From the NCBI GenBank assembly GCA_007279775.1, contig QYPD01000017.1, forward strand, positions 1 to 12,958: 12,958 nt of DNA, in the 5' to 3' direction. The notes under the pieces were generated by a model that was given only the letters and a program-made list of their open reading frames with translations, did no database searches and was not told the DNA's origin. The position numbers and the translations under genes are program-made. Positions 1 through 6,983 of the stretch are shown piece by piece; positions within the stretch are counted from its first letter, which is position 1, and every line of letters begins with the position of its first letter. Origin of the DNA: Spirochaetia bacterium. Its GTDB lineage: Bacteria > Patescibacteriota > Minisyncoccia > UBA6257 > UBA9933.

Positions 1-9
1 ATTCTTTGT

Positions 10-441
10 TTATTGACTGGGGTTTCCGGTTTCAGGCGCGGTCTGAATTTGGACGTTGCTTCCTCCTTGAGTAGACCCGGGCGCTATTAAGAAATCCTCG
101 ATAATAGCAATGAAGCCAACTGATAACAGAGCCACAGCTATGGCAATAGCCGCGTAAATTAATTGGCTATGGGCGGATTTTATTTTTTCTGGAGCATCCG
201 CGCCGGTCAAATAATTAAATGCCGCGAAAATAATGAACAGCACGGCTACGATAAAGAAAATCTTGTAAACCCATGTAACAACCGATCTTAAAATATTTAA
301 CAAGCCATTAGCGTCTGAAGGCAGACCACCCGTATTAATGCCGTAATCGCCCGGCTCGGGAATCGTGCCCGGCGCGATTGCCGAAACAAAAATCGGGAAA
401 GATAAAACGCAAATTATTGAAAGCGTTAATAAATTTTTCAT
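10..441 (-). CDS. VirB2/TrbC-like pilin-type small membrane protein (pilin 1)
   Basis: A 143-aa protein of the small two-helix membrane class that resembles VirB2/TrbC pilins of type IV secretion systems and is common in CPR genomes. Residues 1-21 look like a signal peptide (hydrophobic core, then VSA before the mature Ala-Pro-Gly segment). Two membrane segments lie at about 57-79 and 94-115, joined by a short polar loop (GADAPEKIKSAHSQ), and a Gly/Ser/Thr/Gln-rich tail follows. It is a clear paralogue of the next gene upstream: the segment IFFIVAVLFI is identical in both. It is the last complete gene of the minus-strand run, 6 bases after the stop of that paralogue. No Shine-Dalgarno motif precedes the ATG. 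It probably forms or anchors a surface filament or secretion channel; the exact role is inference from family and cluster. Confidence 0.8.
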   Translation of the reverse strand: MKNLLTLSIICVLSFPIFVSAIAPGTIPEPGDYGINTGGLPSDANGLLNILRSVVTWVYKIFFIVAVLFIIFAAFNYLTGADAPEKIKSAHSQLIYAAIAIAVALLSVGFIAIIEDFLIAPGSTQGGSNVQIQTAPETGNPSQ

Positions 442-447
442 GTATTT

Positions 448-786
448 TTAAGCGCCTTTAATAAAATTGTTGATTATCTGAGCCGCCGCAACTGATATCA
501 AAGCGATAACAATCGCCACTATCGCCCAAAGAATCTGGCTCCGAGCTGCCGTTATTTTCGTCGGGTCGCCCTTGGCATTTAAAAAACTGAAAGCGGCGAT
601 TAAAATAAATAAAACCGCGACTATAAAAAATATCGTATAAGTGTATTGAACTATTGTCTTTAAAATAGAGAATATTTGGTCGGGGGTGCTGATTGGCGAA
701 CCCGCCGCCAATTGCTGAGCCGCGCTATTTAAATCGTAGCTTGCCGCTAACGAGACGTTTAATAAATTCCTTGAAAATTTAGCCAT
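448..786 (-). CDS. VirB2/TrbC-like pilin-type small membrane protein (pilin 2)
   Basis: A 112-aa paralogue of the adjacent 143-aa protein. Membrane segments lie at about 48-70 and 83-105, with a basic polar loop between them (NAKGDPTKITAARSQ), the usual VirB2/TrbC-like plan. Unlike its neighbours, the N-terminus (residues 1-45) has no long hydrophobic stretch, so no classical signal peptide is visible. It may rely on its first helix for membrane targeting, or the N-terminus may have been altered. The start is the only reasonable ATG, 10 bases after the stop of pilin 3, with no Shine-Dalgarno motif. It lies in a three-gene pilin-like tandem downstream of the solute-binding gene and is presumably co-transcribed with it. 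The family call is firm by architecture; the function is inferred. Confidence 0.75.
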   Translation of the reverse strand: MAKFSRNLLNVSLAASYDLNSAAQQLAAGSPISTPDQIFSILKTIVQYTYTIFFIVAVLFILIAAFSFLNAKGDPTKITAARSQILWAIVAIVIALISVAAAQIINNFIKGA

Positions 787-796
787 AAATTTAATT

Positions 797-1198
797 TTAA
801 CAGCCTAAATTTATTTTACTCCACGGGCCGACAATTCCGCTGAAACCCGTAGCTATCGTTGATATTATTGTATCAATAATTATCCAAGAAAGCAAGGCAA
901 TTAAAATGCCGATAACCGCCGCGGTAATCATCTCTTTTCCCTTGCTGAATCTGGCGCTTGAACCGCCGGAAGTCATAATGAATATTCCGCCGACAACTAT
1001 CATTATCGCCGCCAAGGGGAAAATCAGATACATCATAAAATTTATGATGTTTAACGCCAAATCGCCAAAATAACACCAATTGCAAGCGGGAGTTTCACTC
1101 GTTCCGCAAGGAACAAGACCAGCAGCATTGGCAAACGAAACAGAGAATAAGAAATAAGCAATAAGAAATAAGATTGAGTTTTTTATTTTATTAATCAT
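797..1198 (-). CDS. Cysteine-containing VirB2/TrbC-like pilin-type membrane protein (pilin 3)
   Basis: A 133-aa protein with a predicted signal peptide (residues 1-25, ending SFANA before Ala-Gly-Leu), followed by a short extracytoplasmic segment with Cys31, Cys39 and Cys42. Two hydrophobic helices lie at about 49-78 and 88-115, separated by a Gly/Ser/Lys loop, and the last residue is Cys133. The Cys cluster plus terminal Cys is a pattern I associate with a recurrent CPR pilin-like family; disulfide formation is possible but unproven. The ATG overlaps the TGA of the upstream solute-binding gene (ATGA, 4-base overlap), which implies translational coupling. The hydrophobic core of the signal peptide is encoded by four near-identical heptamers (1146-1173). 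It is more diverged from pilins 1 and 2 than they are from each other. Confidence 0.75.
   Translation of the reverse strand: MINKIKNSILFLIAYFLFSVSFANAAGLVPCGTSETPACNWCYFGDLALNIINFMMYLIFPLAAIMIVVGGIFIMTSGGSSARFSKGKEMITAAVIGILIALLSWIIIDTIISTIATGFSGIVGPWSKINLGC
1146..1173. repeat. Heptamer block: four AATAAGN units inside the pilin 3 signal peptide
   Basis: Four consecutive 7-base units on the plus strand: AATAAGA, AATAAGC, AATAAGA, AATAAGA. On the coding (minus) strand they encode the Leu/Phe/Ile/Tyr-rich core of the signal peptide. Similar four-unit heptamer blocks occur elsewhere in the window. Confidence 0.8.
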
Positions 1199-2502
1199 AA
1201 AGCGTTTACTTGGTTTTTTGCCTGTTCAAGCGCCCTGTCCGAAGACAATTTTCCGTTTAAAACATATTCTATCATATTTGAAAAAATTTGCTTGACATTT
1301 TCGCTATCCGGCTTGCTCCACGATTTTGCAGTGAGCGCCTGTTTGGCGAAAACGCCCAAATTGGAATCGTTTTTATATTTATCTATAAGAGAACGCAATG
1401 CCGGCGGCTTTCCGCTTGTTTGAAGATAAATATCCGATATTTTCGGGTCTGCCGTTACTGCAGCGACAAAATTCCATGCCAAAATCTGATTTTTGCTTTG
1501 GCGTGAAACCGCCAAACCCCAATAATCGGAATAATTAACCGGCTGGTCAAGATTTGATTGCGGCATGGCGCCGACTCCCAAATTTAAATAAGGATTTTTC
1601 TCTTTAATTAAAACTATTGAAGACTGATAGTTGAAAATTACCGCCAAATCCCCTTGGCTGAAAAGGTCTATCGAATTACCGATATTATCGTTCCAGGTGT
1701 AATAACCGCTTGAGGGATTAGCGAATTGAATATAAAAGTTAAAAGCCGATAGACCGCTCTGGCCGAAATTCACCTGCCCCTGGCTATCAACCATCTGGCT
1801 TCCGGTCTGAAGCATTAAAAGGCTTAATAAGTCCGAAGCGGTATTGATGCTTTTCCCCGAACCGCCTATCGCCGCCGCCGGCTTGGTTATCTGGTTTAAA
1901 ATGTTAAGTTCGCGAAGTTGAGGAGTTAGGCTCTCAAACTCCGTCCAAGTTTTCGGCACCAAAGCGATTGATTTAGCGTTAAAAATGTCTTTATTGTAAA
2001 TCAAAGCAAGTGTGTCTATATAAAGCGGAAGAGCATAAACGCTGTTTTCTATGGAGAAATCATGCCGAATAACATCGGGAAATGCTTGCTGGATATAATT
2101 CAAGTTTAAAGGCTCGGGCGCCGGCGCGGCTTTGCCATAGTGCTTCGCCAGCCAACCGCTGCGGAACATAAAAATGTCCGGGCCCTGACCCGTTGCCAAA
2201 GCGTTTAATAAAGTTTTTTCGTAGATTTCCGCATTATCAAAATGACGGTAATTTATCTGAGCGCTTGCGTTTGTTTTCGAATATTCTTCAATCGCCCGCT
2301 GGATGGAATTTGAACTATCGGCTTCAGCCGTGCCCCAAAAACTGAGTTTTGTCTGGTCCACTCCACCTCCCGACCCAAAACTCCAACCGCTTGAGCCCGA
2401 AGGCTTCAAGCCGGGTATAACGCCGAGAAAAACTAAAACAAAAAACAAAATTACCAGTCCTATCCCGCCTAAAATTATTATTTGGTTTCTAGAAAGTTGC
2501 AT
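1195..2502 (-). CDS. Membrane-anchored extracellular solute-binding protein (SBP family 1-like)
   Basis: A 435-aa protein resembling the sugar-type solute-binding proteins of ABC importers. Residues 8-31 form one hydrophobic helix with no lipobox cysteine, so it is probably anchored by an uncleaved N-terminal helix. A Gly/Ser linker (about 35-47) leads into the binding domain, which begins near KLSFWGTAEAD (about 52-62) and has the typical ATGQGPDIFMF strand (about 103-113) and a later YALPLYIDTLALIYNKDIF segment. No ABC permease or ATPase is visible nearby. Instead, its TGA overlaps the ATG of a pilin-like gene by 4 bases, which suggests a role tied to the pilus-like system, perhaps capture of sugars or polymers at the surface. 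The ATG directly follows a 28-base heptamer block with no ribosome-binding site. The ligand cannot be read from the sequence. Confidence 0.8.
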   Translation of the reverse strand: MQLSRNQIIILGGIGLVILFFVLVFLGVIPGLKPSGSSGWSFGSGGGVDQTKLSFWGTAEADSSNSIQRAIEEYSKTNASAQINYRHFDNAEIYEKTLLNALATGQGPDIFMFRSGWLAKHYGKAAPAPEPLNLNYIQQAFPDVIRHDFSIENSVYALPLYIDTLALIYNKDIFNAKSIALVPKTWTEFESLTPQLRELNILNQITKPAAAIGGSGKSINTASDLLSLLMLQTGSQMVDSQGQVNFGQSGLSAFNFYIQFANPSSGYYTWNDNIGNSIDLFSQGDLAVIFNYQSSIVLIKEKNPYLNLGVGAMPQSNLDQPVNYSDYWGLAVSRQSKNQILAWNFVAAVTADPKISDIYLQTSGKPPALRSLIDKYKNDSNLGVFAKQALTAKSWSKPDSENVKQIFSNMIEYVLNGKLSSDRALEQAKNQVNAL

Positions 2503-2530
2503 TTTGATTTTTGATTTTTCAATTTTGAAC
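2503..2530. repeat. Heptamer block forming the whole gyrA-to-solute-binding-gene spacer
   Basis: The 28 bases between the gyrA stop and the next gene's ATG divide into four heptamers (plus strand): TTTGATT, TTTGATT, TTTCAAT, TTTGAAC. On the transcribed strand this is an A-rich leader with no Shine-Dalgarno motif. Confidence 0.75.
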
Positions 2531-4987
2531 TTACAACGTTGCCGCTCCCGCCACTTTATCGCCGCTATTCAACCTCATTACTTTGACTCCCGAAGTGGCG
2601 CGGCCCGCCGTCCTAATATCGGAAATTTTCGTTTTAATAATCTGCCCTTTATTTGAAAGCGTCATAAGCTCTTCCTCATTTTCTATTATTTTCGCCACGA
2701 CTATCTTGCCTGTTTTTTCGGTAATCTTGGCGGTTTTTACTCCCTGTCCGCCGCGGCTCTGGACCTTATATTCTTTAAGCAGCGTTTGCTTGGCAAAACC
2801 ATTTTCGGTGATTATTAATAACTTTTCGCTTGTCGCTTTCGCCTTGTCGCTTCTATTTATTATATCAAGTCCCGCGATAAAGTCATTCCCTTTTATTTTT
2901 ATGGCCTTTACTCCGGCAGCAGTCCTGCCCATCGGCCTTAATTGAGATTCTTTAAACCTTATCGCTTTGCCGTTGGCGGTTATCAAAATAATTTCATCTT
3001 TACCCGAAGACAATTCAACCCATTTAAGCTCGTCGCCTTTTTGAAGATTAATAGCCGCTATCCCGTTCCTGCGGATATTTTCAAAATCTTCCAAATCAGT
3101 TTTTTTTATTATTCCTTTTTTTGTTACCATCACCAAAAATTTTCCTTCCTTTAAATCTTTTTGTTTCGCGCCCGAATAACTGATAATGGCGCTTATCGTT
3201 TCATCCGTCGGAATTTCAAGGAAATTTTGGATTACTTTGCCCTTGCTTGTTCGCGAACCGGCCGGAATTTCATAAACTTTTGTCTGAAAAGCCCTGCCCT
3301 TGTTCGTGAAAAACAAAATATTGTCGTGCGTATCGGCCGAAATAAAATGGCTGATAAAATCTTCGTCGCTCACGTCGGAACCCACCACTCCCTTGCCGCC
3401 CCGATGCTGGACCTTGATACTCGAAGAAAGCGCTCTTTTAATGTAGCCGCTGCCCGAAAGCGTAATCATCACTTCTTCTTGCGGAACCAAATCTTCTTCT
3501 TTAAATTCTGTTAATCCCGAAGAAACAAGCCTTGTTCGGCGTTCGTCGCCGTAAATAGTCTTAAGCTCCAGCAATTCTTCTTTAACGACTTTAAGGATTT
3601 TTTCCGGGCTCTTGAGCAAAATTTCGAGCTCGCGTATCAATTTCTTTTTTTCTTCAAGCTCGGCTTCTATTTTATTGCGTTCCAAAGCCGCCAAGCTCTG
3701 GAGCCGCATTTCCAAAATGGCGCTCGCCTGAATTCCTGTAAATTTGAATTTTTTCACCAAATTTTGATGGGCGTCGGAGCGATCTCTTGATTTTTTAATC
3801 GTTGAAATTATTTCGTCTATTTTTGAAAGTGCTTTCGCCAAACCCTCAAGAATATGTTCGCGCTCTTTGGCTTTTTTAAGCTCAAATTTCGCACGCCTTT
3901 CAACCACCAATCTACGATGCTCCAAGTGGCCGGCCAAAATTTCTTTAAGAGATAAAAGCTGCGGCTGGATACCGTTAACCAAGGCAATCATATTAAGGTT
4001 GAAATTTTTCTGTAGGTCGGTGTGTTTAAAAAGCTGATTCAAAATTTTTTGCGGATTGGCGTCGTTTTTAAGTTCAACCATTATTCTCATTCCTTCCCTG
4101 TCGCTTTCGTCGCGCAGGTCACGGATTCCTTCTATTCTCTTGTCCGTAACCAATTCGGCGATTTTTATTATAAGCTCCGACTTGTCCACCTGATAAGGAA
4201 TTTCCGTGACTATTATATTAAACTGCCCCGCTTTTCTTTCTTCTATTTCGGTCTTCGCCCTGCAAGTTATGGCGCCCCTACCCGAAGCATACGCCTCGAT
4301 AATCGCTTTTTTGTCGTACATAATTCCGCCAGTCGGGAAATCGGGCCCTTGGATAAATTGCATAAGTTCTTCATTTCCGCTTTTCGGGTGGTCTGCCAAA
4401 TAAACCGAAGCATCCACTATTTCGGAAAGATTATGCGGAGGAATGTTTGTCGCCATTCCAACGGCAATACCCATTGAACCGTTAAGTAAAAGGTTGGGGA
4501 GTTTAGCGGGCAAAACTTTCGGTTCTTCACGGGTAGAATCATAATTCGGCTGCCAATCAACAGTTTCTTTTTCTATATCAAATAAAAGCTCTTCGGAAAT
4601 TTTTGAAAGCTTGGCTTCTGTGTAACGTTGGGCGGCCGGCGCATCGCCATCAATGCTTCCCCAGTTTCCTTGGCCAAAAATAAGCGGGTACCTTAAAGAA
4701 AAATCCTGCGCCATCCTGGCAAGGGCGTCGTAAACCGCCATGTCGCCGTGCGGATGATAACGCGCTAAAACCGTTCCGGTAACATTTGCCGATTTCCTGA
4801 ACTTGGCGGAATAACCCAATCCTTCTTCCCACATCGTCCATAAAATCCTCCTTTGAACCGGCTTCAAACCGTCCCTTAAATCGGGCAACGCGCGCGAAAC
4901 TATAACCGACATCGCGTAATCAAGATACGACTCGCGAAGCTCATCTGTTATTTCCCTTTTTTCGATTTTTTGGTCTTTTGAATTCAT
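2531..4987 (-). CDS. gyrA: DNA gyrase subunit A
   Basis: Breakage-reunion subunit of DNA gyrase, which introduces negative supercoils using ATP hydrolysis by GyrB. The protein is 818 aa, a normal length. The N-terminal half has the winged-helix and tower architecture: [13 protein letters not shown] (about 37-49), RYHPHGD (76-82) and the catalytic tyrosine in [10 protein letters not shown] (Tyr122, the same number as in E. coli). A charged coiled-coil region covers about 360-480. The C-terminal beta-pinwheel carries a GyrA-box (QHRGGKG, 527-533), which marks gyrase rather than topoisomerase IV ParC, and a degenerate second copy near 743-749 (QSRGGQG). Position 83 is Met where E. coli has Ser; Asp87 is kept. 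No long acidic tail is present. The gene starts 12 bases after the 97-aa membrane protein gene and no Shine-Dalgarno motif is visible. Confidence 0.97.
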   Translation of the reverse strand: MNSKDQKIEKREITDELRESYLDYAMSVIVSRALPDLRDGLKPVQRRILWTMWEEGLGYSAKFRKSANVTGTVLARYHPHGDMAVYDALARMAQDFSLRYPLIFGQGNWGSIDGDAPAAQRYTEAKLSKISEELLFDIEKETVDWQPNYDSTREEPKVLPAKLPNLLLNGSMGIAVGMATNIPPHNLSEIVDASVYLADHPKSGNEELMQFIQGPDFPTGGIMYDKKAIIEAYASGRGAITCRAKTEIEERKAGQFNIIVTEIPYQVDKSELIIKIAELVTDKRIEGIRDLRDESDREGMRIMVELKNDANPQKILNQLFKHTDLQKNFNLNMIALVNGIQPQLLSLKEILAGHLEHRRLVVERRAKFELKKAKEREHILEGLAKALSKIDEIISTIKKSRDRSDAHQNLVKKFKFTGIQASAILEMRLQSLAALERNKIEAELEEKKKLIRELEILLKSPEKILKVVKEELLELKTIYGDERRTRLVSSGLTEFKEEDLVPQEEVMITLSGSGYIKRALSSSIKVQHRGGKGVVGSDVSDEDFISHFISADTHDNILFFTNKGRAFQTKVYEIPAGSRTSKGKVIQNFLEIPTDETISAIISYSGAKQKDLKEGKFLVMVTKKGIIKKTDLEDFENIRRNGIAAINLQKGDELKWVELSSGKDEIILITANGKAIRFKESQLRPMGRTAAGVKAIKIKGNDFIAGLDIINRSDKAKATSEKLLIITENGFAKQTLLKEYKVQSRGGQGVKTAKITEKTGKIVVAKIIENEEELMTLSNKGQIIKTKISDIRTAGRATSGVKVMRLNSGDKVAGAATL

Positions 4988-4999
4988 AAATAACCAATA

Positions 5000-5293
5000 T
5001 TATTCTATCACAATTATTTTCTTTTCGGTTATCCGCGAAAAAATATTTTTAAAATTTTCAGCCGCCGAATCAAAAACAACAGACGTCCCGTTTTTTAAAA
5101 TCTGCCAAAATCCCGGTTCGTCCGCTACGGCTGCGCTTGGAGCCGCCGAAGGGCCTCGGAAAACCGAAACTGTGAAAAAAATCCAAAACGCGGCTATCGC
5201 CATAATCGCCGCGACGCTGAATAGAATCATCCATCGTCTTTTTGTCCGTTCTTCGGAATTTTGAATTCTCGCGATAAATCTTTCAATCCACAT
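5000..5293 (-). CDS. Small single-span membrane protein, unknown function
   Basis: A 97-aa protein that I do not recognise. A basic N-terminus (residues 1-21, ending KRR) precedes one hydrophobic helix at about 22-46, predicting cytoplasmic N-terminus and external C-terminus. A Ala/Pro/Ser-rich linker (47-58) and a soluble segment of about 40 residues with aromatic and charged residues follow. Its ATG overlaps the TAA of the MBL-fold gene by one base (TAATG), so the two are probably translationally coupled, and gyrA follows after 12 bases. Reality as a gene is supported by this packing and by the coherent membrane-protein composition. It may work with the MBL-fold protein, but nothing in the sequence states how. 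Confidence 0.7.
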   Translation of the reverse strand: MWIERFIARIQNSEERTKRRWMILFSVAAIMAIAAFWIFFTVSVFRGPSAAPSAAVADEPGFWQILKNGTSVVFDSAAENFKNIFSRITEKKIIVIE

Positions 5294-5928
5294 TATATTT
5301 TTAACACCACGACTTGCGTTTTTTTTATTTCCGCCAAATCTTTTCTTTTAATCGTCAGTTTCTCAACGGCTTCGCCGGTTTTTTCTTTGGCTCCGTTAAG
5401 CTCTTCCAAAAAATCCTTAACGTCTCCCGCTTTTCTCTTTAAGGACGAAACTTTAAAAAAAGACGGTATTACTATTTTCGGTTGGAATTGTTTAATTATC
5501 TTCACGGCCGATTTTAAATCCATGAACGGCGCGCCTCCGGCCGGAAGAAAAATAATGTCCGGCTCTCCTAAATGCTCCAAAACGGTAGGTTCGGGAATTT
5601 CGGAAATGTGCCCGAGAAAGCACAAATTAATATCTTCAAGTTTCAAAGAATACGCCGTCTTAAAAAAATTCTTAGACGATTCTTTTATTAGCTGAAATCC
5701 GGAAACGTCGGCGCCGTTAACGTTGTATTCTCCCGGACCGACGATTTCCAAAGCCGACGCGGAGTCTTTATTTCCAAAAAAAGAAATAGGGGTAATTGTT
5801 TTCAAAATAAGATCGGCTTTAAAGCGTGGCGGTGTCAGACCCGTTTGGGCGTCAAAAGGGTCCGTTAAAACGGAAAATTCGCCGCTTTGGATTTTAAAAC
5901 AGCCTTCGCCGTAAAAAGTGATGACCAT
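5293..5928 (-). CDS. Degenerate MBL-fold (UlaG-like) protein, predicted non-catalytic
   Basis: A 211-aa protein with the framework of a small metallo-beta-lactamase-fold family frequent in CPR bacteria: MVITFYG start, DPF near 23-25, TPPRFKADLIL (32-42), GPGEYNV (64-70), FLPAGG (127-132) and PKIVIP (150-155). The expected metal ligands are absent. Where the family has HxHxDH the protein has I45, P47, S49 and F50; the LGD aspartate is H107; the IPMHY histidine is F157. It is therefore probably a pseudoenzyme with a structural or binding role. Ten further in-frame codons reach an upstream TTG, but the ATG at 5928 matches the usual family start and lies just downstream of a good promoter. It is first in the run leading to gyrA. 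A C-terminal charged extension (about 180-211) is present. The fold call is from memory of family motifs. Confidence 0.75.
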   Translation of the reverse strand: MVITFYGEGCFKIQSGEFSVLTDPFDAQTGLTPPRFKADLILKTITPISFFGNKDSASALEIVGPGEYNVNGADVSGFQLIKESSKNFFKTAYSLKLEDINLCFLGHISEIPEPTVLEHLGEPDIIFLPAGGAPFMDLKSAVKIIKQFQPKIVIPSFFKVSSLKRKAGDVKDFLEELNGAKEKTGEAVEKLTIKRKDLAEIKKTQVVVLKI

Positions 5929-5937
5929 ATAGTTATT

Positions 5938-5966
5938 ATTATACTCCAATTTACGCAAATTTACAA
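5938..5966 (-). promoter_or_regulatory. Promoter for the MBL-fold/gyrA/pilin run, probably leaderless
   Basis: On the minus strand, TTGTAA (5961-5966) and a perfect TATAAT (5938-5943) are separated by 17 bases. The ATG at 5928 begins 9 bases after the -10 box, so the transcript would start at or within a few bases of the start codon. The box lies downstream of the alternative TTG start and so argues against that start. It sits directly after a terminator that insulates it from the upstream gene. Confidence 0.65.
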
Positions 5967-5975
5967 TATCGTATT

Positions 5976-6017
5976 AAACAAAAATCCCGTTTCCTCACAA
6001 GAACGGGATTTTTGTTT
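5976..6017 (-). terminator. Rho-independent terminator, potentially bidirectional
   Basis: The arms at 5976-5991 and 6002-6017 are perfectly complementary over 16 bases, around a 10-base loop. The core is ATCCCGTT/AACGGGAT, and T-rich tracts appear on both sides. On the minus strand it would end transcription of the MscS-like gene, and of any RNA from 6029-6164, just before the next promoter. Confidence 0.85.
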
Positions 6018-6028
6018 TTAAGTTTAAG

Positions 6029-6164
6029 CCCCGGTATGACAACGGCGATAGTAATTTTAGGCAACTTTTTAGCAGAGCTCTGCTATTCAAGAAATTCAAA
6101 AAGCTAAAAACTTCCTTTATTTCTTCAAAAATTATGTTGCCTCCATCGCCGTTGCTCTACGGGG
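6029..6164. repeat. 136-bp palindromic element: MITE-like insertion or structured RNA
   Basis: Nested complementary arms fill this gap: CCCCG (6029-6033) with CGGGG (6160-6164), a perfect 10-bp stem (6040-6049 with 6145-6154), and GGCAAC (6060-6065) with GTTGCC (6136-6141). Inside are a perfect 16-base palindrome, TAGCAGAGCTCTGCTA (6070-6085), and TTTTTAGC (6066-6073) with GCTAAAAA (6103-6110), which compete for pairing. The element is flanked directly by TAAG on both sides (6025-6028 and 6165-6168), as expected for a 4-base target duplication. No protein gene is visible. On the minus strand it is followed by the terminator, so a non-coding RNA is the main alternative. It matches no RNA family I know; the SRP, RNase P, tmRNA and tRNA signatures were not found. 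Confidence 0.6.
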
Positions 6165-6185
6165 TAAGCCGAATTCGAACTGAAT

Positions 6186-6914
6186 TTATCTTTCTTCGGT
6201 TTCTCTCCTAAGCTTTTCAAGCAAGTGCGCGGCATAATCTTTTCCGCCGATACCAAAAGCAATGCCTCCGGCTAAAGCGATCATAGCCACAAAACCCGTC
6301 ATCAGAGTGTTGATAAGGCTAACCGCGACGCCAACTTGAATTAAAGCGGCCAACAAACCGAAAATAGCCACCGTCCACCACGCCAAAGTTCCCAAGAAAC
6401 GCGAGCTCGGAAGTCCCGCGCTTGAAACCGTGGCTCTCACCAATGATTTCAAAAAATTCGCGACAACGACCGAAGCCAGCATTATCAAGACCGCGACAAT
6501 GATGTTCGGGATGTAAGAAAGAACATCTTTAAGGAACAAAGAAATTCCGTAAAGTCCAAGGATATCCGTAACCGCTAAAACGAAAACGATAACCAAGAAC
6601 CAATAGACCAAAAGGCCCAAGAATTTCCCAGAATTGATTTGTAGACCCGCTCTTTCAAAAAACGGTGCCAAACCGACTTTTCTCAAACCGGCGTCCACCT
6701 TAAGAGCCGCGATTATTTTTTCTATTATCGTTTTAACCACGGAAGCTATCACTAAACCGATAGCGAGGACTATTAATGCGCCGACTAAAGACGGTAAAAA
6801 GCTGATAACGCCGTACCAAACGTTTTGGAGCGCGGCGACCAGAATTTCCGTCCAACTTTGAATTACCATAATTTTATTTACTAGATTCAATTCTTCGACC
6901 TTTGTTAATTTCAT
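6186..6914 (-). CDS. MscS-like multi-span membrane protein (TM-helix family), no cytoplasmic domain
   Basis: A 242-aa integral membrane protein of the type often annotated as mechanosensitive ion channel or conserved TM helix repeat. Five hydrophobic segments are visible at about 40-62, 98-120, 135-157, 176-195 and 200-222. The last, with ALAGGIAFGIGGKDYAAHLLEKL, resembles the Gly/Ala-rich pore helix of MscS, but the protein stops shortly after it and so lacks the beta and alpha/beta cytoplasmic domains. Residues 62-85 repeat the motif seen in this family (IIEKIIAALKVDAGLRKVG). Channel activity is plausible but unproven. The start is uncertain: the ATG at 6914 overlaps a perfect TATAAT, and the ATG at 6869 (residue 16, MVIQSWTEIL) matches the N-terminus I would expect for homologues, giving 227 aa. 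It is divergent from glyA. Confidence 0.75.
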   Translation of the reverse strand: MKLTKVEELNLVNKIMVIQSWTEILVAALQNVWYGVISFLPSLVGALIVLAIGLVIASVVKTIIEKIIAALKVDAGLRKVGLAPFFERAGLQINSGKFLGLLVYWFLVIVFVLAVTDILGLYGISLFLKDVLSYIPNIIVAVLIMLASVVVANFLKSLVRATVSSAGLPSSRFLGTLAWWTVAIFGLLAALIQVGVAVSLINTLMTGFVAMIALAGGIAFGIGGKDYAAHLLEKLRRETEER

Positions 6915-6941
6915 TATATATCTTAAAGCTCCCGATTTAAA
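6913..6941 (-). promoter_or_regulatory. Candidate promoter for the MscS-like gene
   Basis: On the minus strand, TTTAAA (6936-6941) and TATAAT (6913-6918) are 17 bases apart. The -10 box overlaps the upstream ATG at 6914, so use of this promoter would favour translation from the ATG at 6869. It shares the 69-bp divergent region with the glyA promoter. Confidence 0.45.
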
Positions 6942-6948
6942 CCTCTTA

Positions 6949-6977
6949 TTGTGGATAACTCCGATTTGATTTATTAT
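6949..6977 (+). promoter_or_regulatory. glyA-folD promoter, probably leaderless
   Basis: TTGTGG (6949-6954) and TATTAT (6972-6977, five of six matches to consensus) are separated by 17 bases. The glyA ATG begins 6 bases after the -10 box, so the transcript should start at or next to the start codon. No Shine-Dalgarno motif is present. Confidence 0.55.
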
Positions 6978-6983
6978 TGAATA

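Noticed and set aside
1195..2502. TGA=Gly code (Gracilibacteria/SR1 type)
   Set aside because: TGA ends the solute-binding and btuR genes at the right place, and core genes contain no internal TGA.
4022..4477. Plus-strand open frames opposite gyrA and other genes
   Set aside because: They are antisense to a clearly conserved coding region and have low-complexity, basic/aromatic products with no recognisable domain.
5293..5928. The MBL-fold protein as the missing ComEC hydrolase domain
   Set aside because: Its motifs match the UlaG-like family, its ligands are lost, and it is not linked to comEC.
5929..5958. TTG at 5958 as the start of the MBL-fold gene
   Set aside because: A perfect TATAAT box lies between it and the ATG, and the ATG matches the usual family N-terminus.
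6029..6164. Known RNA families (SRP RNA, RNase P RNA, tmRNA, 6S)
   Set aside because: The signature sequences of SRP, RNase P and tmRNA are absent; 6S cannot be excluded by structure alone but nothing specific supports it.
6165..6185. tRNA T-arm-like TTCGAAT near the end of the MscS-like gene
   Set aside because: The flanking bases do not form a T stem and no acceptor, D or anticodon arm or CCA end is present.
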